In this document: piece after piece, positions 7,167 through 14,843 of the stretch
Numbering within the stretch: the stretch's first letter is position 1
Layout of the letters: each line of letters opens with the position of its first letter
NCBI RefSeq assembly: GCF_023702715.1
Contig: NZ_CP098480.1
Coordinates: 3,472,001-3,536,000, forward strand
Length of the DNA: 64,000 nucleotides
Origin: Acinetobacter sp. C32I
Lineage (GTDB): Bacteria > Pseudomonadota > Gammaproteobacteria > Pseudomonadales > Moraxellaceae
Direction: 5' to 3'
Translations under genes and position numbers: made by a program
The notes under the pieces: generated by a model
Told to the model about the DNA's origin: nothing
Databases searched by the model: none
What the model saw: the letters and a program-made list of their open reading frames with translations, nothing else

Positions 7167-7421
7167 TTAAGCTTTGCGGTTAAAGCGCGCAAAGCGTTTG
7201 TTAAAGCTTGCGACACGACCTTCATTGCTGGCTTGGCGAACTTCACCTGTATAAAACGGATGTGAAGCACTGGAAATATCAAGCGTCACATAGGGATAGA
7301 CCTGGCCTTGATATTCTTTGGTTTGTTTGGTCTGTAGTGTGCTGCCAATTAAAAAATAGGCATCGGCATTGGTATCGTGAAACAACACTTGTTGATAAGC
7401 AGGATGGATATCTTTACGCAT
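7167..7421 (-). CDS. rpmE2: Type B 50S ribosomal protein L31 (zinc-independent)
   Basis: An 84-residue L31 with [28 protein letters not shown] at the start and the HPFYTGEVR...[14 protein letters not shown]-terminus. It has no cysteine at all, which identifies the C-minus paralogue (L31B/YkgM type) that replaces the zinc-binding L31 when zinc is short and so frees zinc. A Zur-like box lies 25 bases upstream of the start codon, consistent with zinc-responsive repression known for this gene in other bacteria. Monocistronic. Confidence 0.95.
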   Translation of the reverse strand: MRKDIHPAYQQVLFHDTNADAYFLIGSTLQTKQTKEYQGQVYPYVTLDISSASHPFYTGEVRQASNEGRVASFNKRFARFNRKA

Positions 7422-7445
7422 TTTGAATGACTCCTATTGTTAATA

Positions 7446-7466
7446 GAAATGTTATAACATAACAAT
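7446..7466. promoter_or_regulatory. Zur-box-like operator upstream of rpmE2
   Basis: The perfect 12-bp palindrome ATGTTATAACAT (7449-7460) is preceded by GAA and followed by AACAAT, matching the gamma-proteobacterial Zur consensus (GAAATGTTATA-N-TATAACATTTC) well in the left arm and partly in the right. Its position just before the gene of a zinc-independent ribosomal protein makes Zur control likely. Confidence 0.65.
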
Positions 7467-7594
7467 ATATGCCGTCAATCTTGTTCATTTCAAGTTTTGT
7501 TGAAATTTATATGTAAACAATGAATCAGCAAGTATGGGAGAGGGAACTTTGCTTAAGTTATTTGATTTGTTAGATGCTTGAATATGAATGAAAT

Positions 7595-7625
7595 AAAAAT
7601 GCCAATCATCTGATTGGCATTTTTA
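7595..7625. terminator. Bidirectional intrinsic terminator
   Basis: AAAAATGCCAATCA-TC-TGATTGGCATTTTT forms a near-perfect stem with A and T runs on both sides. It lies seven bases downstream of the stop of the ABC1 kinase gene and terminates it on the minus strand. Confidence 0.85.
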
Positions 7626-7631
7626 TGAAGT

Positions 7632-8924
7632 TTAGTTCGGGACCAATTCTTCAAATAAATCATTGAGATTGTCATGCACTTTGAGGTGAATCAGGTTCCA
7701 GTAATGTCCTGAAATGGTTCGATTGACCATTAGGGTATCTGGAGAGGGCTTAAACACATCCCAGTATTTCAGGGATTTTTTCACTAACAGCATGCCATCG
7801 TGATGCGATGAGTTCTTGGCAAAGTCATAATGGGTGCTTAGTGGGCGCAACAGGATTTCAATCCATTGGGTATACAGTTCACTTGGAAATTTTTGTTTCT
7901 CCGCAATCGAATGCAGTTCAACCAGCAAATCTTCAACCTGGGCAATATCCTCTTGGCGCGCTGCATTCACCAGTGCTTTGAAGTGCTGAATGATTTCAGG
8001 GGAAAGGGTTTTAACGCTGCCGTAATCATAAATAATCACGCTGCTATCTTCGCGGAAAGCAAAATTGCCTGGATGTGGGTCACAATGGAAACGCTTCAAG
8101 AAAAACATTTCCTGCCCTAAAGCACGAATCAGACGACGACCAATTTGATTACGTGTTTCAACCGACCATGTACTTGCTGTTTCGATGGACTCACCTTGTT
8201 CAAGACTGAGCGTGAGTACCCGACGTGATGAATAGTCTTTATACACGGTTGGGATGATGATTTGATCATCCAGCTTTTCATGGAAAGTTTTAAACACTTC
8301 TAGGTTTTGTGCTTCAATTTCATAATTCAGTTCGGCAGATAAACTGTCTTGGATTTCCTGAAACAGTTGATCTTGTAACTTCTTATCAATCTTTAACACG
8401 CCCATTAAGCGTAACGCCAGACGAACCTGTTTTAAATCACTTTCACAGGCTTGATCCACCCCAGGATATTGCACTTTCACCACAACCGCTTGTCCATTGG
8501 GTAACACTGCACGATGCACTTGACCAATTGAAGCAGCAGCAAAAGGTTCTGTTTCAAAGGAACTAAAAATCTGGTTTAAAGGTTTGCCCAACTCTTTTTC
8601 AACTTGTTGCTGAATCGCTGCAAAAGGCATGGCAGGGGCTTGGCGTTGTAGTTTGGCAATCGCCTTTGCCACTTCTGGCGGGAAGATGTCTTTATATTGC
8701 GAGGCAATTTGCCCGACTTTCATCACCGCACCTTTCATTTCACCTAAGGTATCGGCGATTTGTAAGCCGATATCTTGGAACAGTTTGCTGCGTGCAGCAT
8801 TTTTTTGTTCTTCATCTGCGGTGAGATTGCGAATGGAGTTGGCAACACTTTTGCTGGCAATACTTGCGGTCATGCCAGCCAGTTTTAAAAAACGCTTACT
8901 GGGAGAGCTTGCATGTTTTGCCAT
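7632..8924 (-). CDS. ABC1 (UbiB/ADCK-like) atypical kinase family protein
   Basis: A 430-residue protein of the ABC1/AarF family. Visible hallmarks are the KxGQ motif (EMKGAVMKVGQIASQ, about residue 65), the Ala-rich nucleotide loop AAASIGQVHRAVL in place of a Gly loop, the ion-pair Lys in VVVKVQYPG, the catalytic-loop HCDPHPGNF and the metal Asp in IIYDYGSV. ABC1 proteins support ubiquinone or other isoprenoid-lipid metabolism. This one is shorter than UbiB (about 540) and lacks its C-terminal transmembrane pair, so it is a paralogue of unknown target. It stands alone between two terminator-like structures. Confidence 0.85.
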   Translation of the reverse strand: MAKHASSPSKRFLKLAGMTASIASKSVANSIRNLTADEEQKNAARSKLFQDIGLQIADTLGEMKGAVMKVGQIASQYKDIFPPEVAKAIAKLQRQAPAMPFAAIQQQVEKELGKPLNQIFSSFETEPFAAASIGQVHRAVLPNGQAVVVKVQYPGVDQACESDLKQVRLALRLMGVLKIDKKLQDQLFQEIQDSLSAELNYEIEAQNLEVFKTFHEKLDDQIIIPTVYKDYSSRRVLTLSLEQGESIETASTWSVETRNQIGRRLIRALGQEMFFLKRFHCDPHPGNFAFREDSSVIIYDYGSVKTLSPEIIQHFKALVNAARQEDIAQVEDLLVELHSIAEKQKFPSELYTQWIEILLRPLSTHYDFAKNSSHHDGMLLVKKSLKYWDVFKPSPDTLMVNRTISGHYWNLIHLKVHDNLNDLFEELVPN

Positions 8925-9039
8925 ATGTGCTTGACCTCGGATGATCCAGTTTCAAAGTGATGCTTTGATCATAGGCGACAAAACTTAAATTGCCTATACC
9001 AAAATGTTAAGTGATGTAAGCATGTCGTGAAGGAGGGGA

Positions 9040-9081
9040 GCCTTGATGAGCGCATCAAGGCAAGCGCAGCATCCGTGCTGC
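9040..9081 (-). terminator. Double stem-loop downstream of the MATE gene
   Basis: Two adjacent perfect hairpins: GCCTTGATG (9040-9048) / CATCAAGGC (9053-9061) with an AGCG loop, and GCAGCA (9066-9071) / TGCTGC (9076-9081) with a TCCG loop. They follow the MATE stop on the minus strand. No T-run follows, so they may be a Rho-type or RNA-stabilising 3' end and not a classic intrinsic terminator. Confidence 0.4.
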
Positions 9082-9097
9082 TCTGAATCAATAGCAC

Positions 9098-10456
9098 TTA
9101 TGTATTGAGAGCACGCTGTGCCAAACGTTTATTGTTTAAATATAAACGGCCGATCAGTAGTACACAGGCAATCGTTAAACCAATAATCAGGCCGAGCCAG
9201 ACACCAGCAGCGCCCCAAATCGTATAGCGCGCAAGGTATAGGCCGATCGGGAAGGCGACGACCCAATACGCCATTAAGGTGATCCACATCGGCGCTTGAG
9301 TGTCCTGCATGCCACGTAAGCAACCAGCGGCACTGACTTGCCAAGCATCCATCAGCTGATAAGCCATCGCGAACCAGAGTAGGTACATCGCCACAGGAAT
9401 GACATTGATATCCGTGGTATAAATCGCCACGATATAGGGACGTGCAAGTACAATCAGTGTCATGGTCAAGGCCGCAAAGATCGTAGCCGTAATTAATCCC
9501 ACGATTTGTACTTGACGCATCGCATGCCAGTTTTGTTCGCCATAATACATGCCAACACGAATCGTTAGGGCAATGGCCAAGGACAGCGGGATCATAAACA
9601 GCTGTGACGTCACCGAAATTGCAATCTGATGAGCTGCAATCGCATTTTCACCCAGTGGCCCCAGTACAATCGCTCCAGTACTGAAAATGCTGACTTCGAA
9701 AAATACCGCCAGCCCAATCGGTAAGCCCAGTTTTAAAATGCGTTTAATCCAAACAGGATCAAGTTTTTCCCATTTGGTGAAGATCGGTGCCTGTTGATAA
9801 GCTTTGGCTTTGGAAATATAAATCGCCAAAGTGATAAACATGAGCCATTGCAGGATCGCTGTTGCAAAGCCACAGCCTGCGCTACCTAGTGCAGGAATTG
9901 GCCCAAAGCCATACATAAAGATAAAGTTCAGCGGAATCAATACCAATAAGGCAATCAAACTAATGGCTGTGACAGGACGTGGATGCCCCAATGCTTCAGA
10001 ATAACTGCGTAGTGCGGCATACATCATCACTGCAGGCATACCAAAGCCAATCGCATGTAAGAACAGACTTGCTTTCGGGATTAAGCTTTCAGGCACACCA
10101 AACAGGGGCAGGAACATGGGCATACATTGTAGAATCAACATCGCTACAATACCGAGAATGACAGCAACCCATAAAGACTGACGCGCAATGGTTGGAATTT
10201 TTTCAGGCGTTCTCGCACCACGCGCCTCAGCCACCAATGGTGTGGTTGCCAACATAATCCCTGCAAAGAGCAGCATGACAGGAATCCATAGACCGACACC
10301 CACGGCAATCGCAGCCAAATCAGTGGCAGACAGATGCCCTGCCATAATGGTATCAATTAAACCTAATCCAGCTTGCGCAAACTGTGTAATCAGGATCGGG
10401 AACATCAAATGAAATAGCTGTTTAAGCTCAAATCGCTTGGTTGTGACATGGGACAC
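9098..10456 (-). CDS. abeM: MATE family multidrug efflux pump, AbeM-like
   Basis: A 452-residue transporter with 12 hydrophobic segments in two MatE repeats. The start FELKQLFHLMFPILITQFAQAGLGLIDTIMAGHLSATDLAAIAVG closely recalls AbeM of Acinetobacter baumannii (448 residues), an H+-coupled exporter of quinolones, dyes and aminoglycosides; the second repeat begins at ILKLGLPIGLAVFFEVSIFSTGAIVLGPLG (about residue 240). The gene symbol is by remembered similarity; a paralogue is possible. The YdcZ-type gene lies 30 bases upstream on the same strand, and the two may be cotranscribed. Confidence 0.8.
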   Translation of the reverse strand: MSHVTTKRFELKQLFHLMFPILITQFAQAGLGLIDTIMAGHLSATDLAAIAVGVGLWIPVMLLFAGIMLATTPLVAEARGARTPEKIPTIARQSLWVAVILGIVAMLILQCMPMFLPLFGVPESLIPKASLFLHAIGFGMPAVMMYAALRSYSEALGHPRPVTAISLIALLVLIPLNFIFMYGFGPIPALGSAGCGFATAILQWLMFITLAIYISKAKAYQQAPIFTKWEKLDPVWIKRILKLGLPIGLAVFFEVSIFSTGAIVLGPLGENAIAAHQIAISVTSQLFMIPLSLAIALTIRVGMYYGEQNWHAMRQVQIVGLITATIFAALTMTLIVLARPYIVAIYTTDINVIPVAMYLLWFAMAYQLMDAWQVSAAGCLRGMQDTQAPMWITLMAYWVVAFPIGLYLARYTIWGAAGVWLGLIIGLTIACVLLIGRLYLNNKRLAQRALNT

Positions 10457-10486
10457 AAAAATTACTCTTATTAAAATGGGGGAGAG

Positions 10487-10948
10487 TTAGCGTTGTAGTG
10501 TTAATAACACACCAATAAAAATCACAATACTGCCGAGTAGGCGTTGCCAATTGATCGGTGTTTTGTCTGTACCTAACCAGCCAAAGTGATCAATCAACAT
10601 GGAAATCACCAATTGTCCAAAAATCACTAAACCTGAAAAAGTTAAAAATCCGAGTTTAGGTGCAGTATAAATGCTCATACTGATTGCATAAACCCCAAGG
10701 CATCCACCTAACCACAGATACCATGGAATTTGTGAAAGTTCAGTTAAACTGGGTTTGTCTGCACCTTGGAAATAAACCAACAGGGCTAGAATAATCGTTC
10801 CAATACAAAAGGAAAGTAAGGCGGCTTGTAGGGGAGAGTTAAGATACTCTCGGAGCTGTGCATTGATTGCCGTTTGAAAGGCCATTGCTATTCCAATCCC
10901 TAAAGCAAGCGGCAGAATAAATAGCAATTGGCTAGAAATTTTCATCAT
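10487..10948 (-). CDS. DMT family transporter, YdcZ/DUF606 type
   Basis: A 153-residue inner-membrane protein with five hydrophobic segments. The pattern PLALGIGIAMAFQTAINAQLREYLNSPLQAALLSFCIGTIIL followed by PWYLWLGGCLGVYAISMSIYTAPKLGF is the signature of the DUF606 (EamA-like) half-size family, in which proteins probably work as dimers. Substrate unknown. Two consecutive ATGs (10948, 10945) both have poor ribosome binding sites. It precedes the MATE gene by 30 bases on the same strand. Confidence 0.8.
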   Translation of the reverse strand: MMKISSQLLFILPLALGIGIAMAFQTAINAQLREYLNSPLQAALLSFCIGTIILALLVYFQGADKPSLTELSQIPWYLWLGGCLGVYAISMSIYTAPKLGFLTFSGLVIFGQLVISMLIDHFGWLGTDKTPINWQRLLGSIVIFIGVLLTLQR

Positions 10949-11086
10949 ATTATCGGTCTAATTGTTGTTTATACTTTCAGTCTAACTGAATATCTAGGGG
11001 ATGATAAGTTGTAGGCGTGTCGATGCTGCAACTGTACCGAGTCGAGTCATGTTAAAATAATCAGGTTCTGTCATTGAGCTTGTATT

Positions 11087-12241
11087 TTGAGTCTGTTAAA
11101 TCCTGCAAATATCCCACTGTCCTTGTATATCCATATGCCTTGGTGTGTACGTAAATGTCCTTATTGCGACTTTAACTCACACGCTGTCCCTGATGGGCAA
11201 TTGTCACTGGATTTGGAACAGCAGTATCTTGCTGCGTTAGTGGCTGACTTTGAGACGCAGATTGAAATGGCGCAAGGCCGATCGATTCATAGTGTGTTTA
11301 TTGGGGGAGGGACACCGTCACTGATTTCTGCACAAGGTTATCAATGGCTATTTGATCAACTCAAAGCACGTTTAGACTTTGAAGATGGCTGTGAAATTAC
11401 ACTGGAAGCCAATCCAGGGACGGTTGAGCATGATCCATTTGCTGATTATCTGGCGGTGGGGATTAATCGTTTATCACTGGGCGTACAAAGTTTTGATCCT
11501 GAACATTTACAGCGGCTCGGTCGTATCCATTCAGCCAATAATGCACTGGATGCGATTCAGCAGGCACGCCAGGCAGGTTTTGAGCGCGTGAATGTCGATC
11601 TGATGCATGGTTTACCCCAGCAGACTGAGGAACAGGCCTTAACCGACCTGAGATTGGCTGTGGAGCAGGGTGCAACGCATATTAGCTGGTATCAATTGAC
11701 CATTGAGCCAAATACGGTGTTCTTCCGCACTCAGCCGGTATTACCACAAGATGAAGTGCTCGAGCATATTCAGGAGAAAGGCGAGGCCTATCTGATTGCC
11801 AAAGGCTATGTGAATTATGAAGTTTCCGCATGGCGTAAGGAACAACCATCTGCACATAATCTGAATTATTGGCAATTTGGTGATTATCTGGCGATTGGTG
11901 CAGGTGCGCATGGTAAAGTCACCCGAGCAGATGGAGTTTATCGTTTTCAGAAAACTCGTTTGCCGAAAGACTATTTAGCCAAAGTGCCCGCTGAGCATGT
12001 ACAAATGAAACGCATTGAAGCCGATGAATTGCCGTTTGAGTTTATGATGAATGCCTTGCGTTTAAATCAAGGTGTGGCTGCTGACACTTATGCTCAGCGT
12101 ACTGGTTTGGATTTAAATGATCTAGATCCAGTATTGACTCAGTTACGCCAGAACAATTTATTACAGGCTGATATGAACCGAATTGCATGTACAGAGCAGG
12201 GACATATCTTTTTAAACTTGGTGTTAGAGAAATTTTTATAA
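11087..12241 (+). CDS. hemW: HemW radical SAM heme chaperone
   Basis: A 384-residue radical SAM protein. The cluster motif is C-x3-C-x2-C in MPWCVRKCPYCDFNSHA (about residue 18), followed by the SAM-binding GGGTPS (about residue 68), ITLEANPGT, and the conserved HNLNYWQFGDYLAIGAGAHG. The YCDFNSH context and length identify HemW, which delivers heme to respiratory enzymes, and not the oxygen-independent coproporphyrinogen oxidase HemN. The start is a TTG at 11087: a stop at 11075 in frame leaves only this TTG or an ATT at 11084, and the first ATG is inside the cluster motif. Confidence 0.9.
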   Translation: MSLLNPANIPLSLYIHMPWCVRKCPYCDFNSHAVPDGQLSLDLEQQYLAALVADFETQIEMAQGRSIHSVFIGGGTPSLISAQGYQWLFDQLKARLDFEDGCEITLEANPGTVEHDPFADYLAVGINRLSLGVQSFDPEHLQRLGRIHSANNALDAIQQARQAGFERVNVDLMHGLPQQTEEQALTDLRLAVEQGATHISWYQLTIEPNTVFFRTQPVLPQDEVLEHIQEKGEAYLIAKGYVNYEVSAWRKEQPSAHNLNYWQFGDYLAIGAGAHGKVTRADGVYRFQKTRLPKDYLAKVPAEHVQMKRIEADELPFEFMMNALRLNQGVAADTYAQRTGLDLNDLDPVLTQLRQNNLLQADMNRIACTEQGHIFLNLVLEKFL

Positions 12242-12328
12242 TTTAATGGTTGTACTGCTTTAAGCATGGATGCTTGAAGCCATTCCAATGAGTCTGTCAT
12301 TTTTCTGAAAGAAATTGGGTAGACAATA

Positions 12329-12357
12329 AAAAAGCCTCATCAATGATGAGGCTTTTT
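12329..12357. terminator. Bidirectional terminator between hemW and tRNA-Lys
   Basis: AAAAAGCCTCATC pairs with GATGAGGCTTTTT around a short loop. It ends hemW on the plus strand and, with the opposite T-run, the tRNA-Lys transcript on the minus strand. Confidence 0.85.
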
Positions 12358-12363
12358 AGAATT

Positions 12364-12439
12364 TGGTGGGTCGTCCGCGATTCGAACGCGGGACCAACGG
12401 ATTAAAAGTCCGCTGCTCTACCAGCTGAGCTAACGACCC
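12364..12439 (-). tRNA. tRNA-Lys (anticodon TTT), copy 1
   Basis: On the minus strand the 76-base cloverleaf begins GGGTCGTTAGCTCAGCTGG, has the anticodon loop CTTTTAA (anticodon TTT) in the stem GCGGA/TCCGT, the T-loop GTTCGAATC, and ends in an encoded CCA. It is the downstream gene of a tandem pair on this strand. Confidence 0.97.
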
Positions 12440-12555
12440 TGAAAGAATTTTAAAGTAACACTCTAAAATTGTTGCAAGACAAGCAAAGCGCGTAGTCTTA
12501 CAAATCTCGATAACTTTCGGTTATCAATCCTTTTCAGGAGTATCAAAACATTAGA

Positions 12556-12631
12556 TGGTGGGTCGTCCGCGATTCGAACGCGGGACCAACGGATTAAAAG
12601 TCCGCTGCTCTACCAGCTGAGCTAACGACCC
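12556..12631 (-). tRNA. tRNA-Lys (anticodon TTT), copy 2
   Basis: A 76-base sequence identical by eye to the copy at 12364-12439, including encoded CCA. The 116-base spacer has no terminator hairpin on the minus strand, so both genes can be processed from one precursor. Confidence 0.97.
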
Positions 12632-12805
12632 TAAGCATGTATTTTAACAAGCTTCGCAAGAAAAACTAAATTTGTTCTAAATGCGTCTTCGTTTTGATGT
12701 TGCGTATTCTAGCAACTTATTCAGCTAACACAAGAGGAAATTTAAAAACATGTGCATGATTGTTTATAAAAAGCACGATTTCCTCTTGTTTAGCTAAAAA
12801 ATAAA

Positions 12806-14647
12806 CTAGAAACGGTATTGATAGCCCTGAATATTGTCAAAGATCTCTGTATTTACATCAGTGTAGCTGCTTGCACCCGGTAATAAAACCAGTAAACGTT
12901 CAGAAGTTTTGCTTGGATTAAAGCCATCTTCTTTCAGTTTATTCTTCTGGTATTTAAATGTGCCTGTGGTTTCAACTTTCTCTTGAACACGCAAGAACAC
13001 TGGAATGGCATAAGATGGTAAGCATTTTTTGAATACATTGACCATATCGGTTAAATCTGCCTCATTGAGTGCTGCGCCATCAACCAAAGTAATCGCGGCC
13101 ATACCTGCGCGACCATTGGTATTTGGAATTTCAACGCCGTAGACCACTGCTTCTACGATCTTTTCATATTCACAGACCATATTTTCGACTTCTGTGGTTG
13201 AAACGTTTTCACCTTTCCAACGGAAGGTATCACCTAAACGATCCACAAATTGGGCATGGCGGAAGCCGATGTCACGAACCAAGTCACCGGTATTGAAATA
13301 GGAGTCACCTTGGGTAAACACATCTTTCAAGATCACCGATTTGTTCTTTTCTGGGTCAGTATAGCCATCGAAAGGTGAGCGACTGGTGATTTTGCCAATC
13401 AGCAAGCCGACTTCGCCGGTCTTCACTTTCTTGCAGTGACCTTTTTTATCGCGGACCAATTCATTCTTTTCTTTGTCGAATTCAACGATTGCATACGGTG
13501 TTGGAGAGAAGCCAACGGTATTGTCAAAGTTGAAGATGTTGCTAAAACCCACGTTGCCTTCGCTTGACGCATAAAGTTCAAGCACTTCTTCGACGCCAAA
13601 ACGTTCTTTGAATTTGCCCCAGATATTCGGGCGCATTCCGTTACCAATCATCTTGGTCACGCGATGCGCACGATCCTGTTCTGTGACAGGGGCATCAATC
13701 AGATAGCGACACAATTCACCGACATAACCAATTGCAGAGGCATTGAATTTTTGTACATCTTTCCAGAAGGCACTGGTTGAATATTTACGGCGTACTGCCA
13801 GTGTGGCACTGCCTGCAATCACACCACACCAGCACACCACCACACCTGTTGCGTGGTAAAGCGGTAGGGTCACATACATCACATCATCTTTACCGAGATT
13901 GAGAATATGGCCATAAGTCCCATATGCCAATGTCCAACGGCTATGCGTGAAAATTACGGCCTTTGGTAAGCCTGTGGTGCCTGAAGTGTAGATATAGAAC
14001 AGCCCATCTTTCCCTGTCACAGTGCGGGTGGTCGATGGATTAAATTTTGGAAACTGGTCAATTTGTTGAGCAAGATTCACATAGCCTTGTGGTGCCGTGC
14101 CTGCATGTTTACGGGTTTCTTGATCCGCAAACCAGTGAAAACGATCTTCAGCGACTTTTAAGTCTTGGCGTGCTTCATCAATGGCAGCACGAACTTCTTC
14201 ACCTGCAATGACGGCAATTGGATTGACCAAGTTGATGCTGTGTGCAAGAACTTTACCCACCTGTGAGGTATTGACGAGGGCAATCGTGACCCCGATTTTG
14301 GCCAAAGCCACAATGCTGGCAATCAGTTCAGGACGGTTTTCAACCATCACTGCAATCACATCACCTTTTTTTGCACCAAGCGATAAATAATAATGTGCAA
14401 TCTGGTTTGCCCATTCATTGAGTGCTTGGTAGCTATAGCTTTGTTCTTCAAATAACAGTGCGATGCCTTGAGGGTTGCGCTTGACTGCTTTTTCAAAGGC
14501 AATACCTAAACCCGCGGGAGACGTTGGTGTTCGCAAATATGCTTGTTTAAGACCATTGAGGATATGAGGGACTTTAGTGATGAAGTTTGGAAGTCGAGTA
14601 GCAACATCACCAAGGGTAATAATATCGGTCTGCGTAGTTTGGCTCAT
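12806..14647 (-). CDS. Long-chain (very-long-chain/FATP-type) acyl-CoA synthetase
   Basis: A 613-residue AMP-forming enzyme activating fatty acids to acyl-CoA. The P-loop-like motif YTSGTTGLPKAV is at about residue 222, followed by LPLYHATG, the ELYASSEGN segment near residue 365, NTGDLVRD, and DRLGDTFRWKGENVSTTEVE near residue 480, the core of the adenylate-forming fold. The pattern around LPLYHATGVVVCWCGVIAGSATLAVRRKYSTSAFWKD fits the bacterial FATP/VLACS-like group rather than E. coli FadD. Cytosolic or membrane-associated. It stands alone; the tRNA genes follow and the rne terminator lies upstream. ATG at 14647 lacks a strong site. Confidence 0.85.
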   Translation of the reverse strand: MSQTTQTDIITLGDVATRLPNFITKVPHILNGLKQAYLRTPTSPAGLGIAFEKAVKRNPQGIALLFEEQSYSYQALNEWANQIAHYYLSLGAKKGDVIAVMVENRPELIASIVALAKIGVTIALVNTSQVGKVLAHSINLVNPIAVIAGEEVRAAIDEARQDLKVAEDRFHWFADQETRKHAGTAPQGYVNLAQQIDQFPKFNPSTTRTVTGKDGLFYIYTSGTTGLPKAVIFTHSRWTLAYGTYGHILNLGKDDVMYVTLPLYHATGVVVCWCGVIAGSATLAVRRKYSTSAFWKDVQKFNASAIGYVGELCRYLIDAPVTEQDRAHRVTKMIGNGMRPNIWGKFKERFGVEEVLELYASSEGNVGFSNIFNFDNTVGFSPTPYAIVEFDKEKNELVRDKKGHCKKVKTGEVGLLIGKITSRSPFDGYTDPEKNKSVILKDVFTQGDSYFNTGDLVRDIGFRHAQFVDRLGDTFRWKGENVSTTEVENMVCEYEKIVEAVVYGVEIPNTNGRAGMAAITLVDGAALNEADLTDMVNVFKKCLPSYAIPVFLRVQEKVETTGTFKYQKNKLKEDGFNPSKTSERLLVLLPGASSYTDVNTEIFDNIQGYQYRF

Positions 14648-14783
14648 ATCAATCCTGTTTATTTTTCGATCAATCCAAGAAATGGCTATCCGTTAGAACA
14701 CAACCATTCACACCATTGTTGTTAATGCTGTTTTGTAATGGTAAGTGCCTAGAGCAATCAACCTAATTTTGACAAAATAACAA

Positions 14784-14813
14784 AAAAGCCTAGTCATCGG
14801 AATGACTAGGCTT
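14784..14813 (-). terminator. Terminator of rne
   Basis: AAGCCTAGTCAT and ATGACTAGGCTT form a 12-bp stem around CGGA. On the minus strand it is followed by TTTTTTGTT, so it ends the rne transcript. Confidence 0.85.
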
Positions 14814-14843
14814 CGCCTTATTGAGTGCAATTTAGCAAATTAC

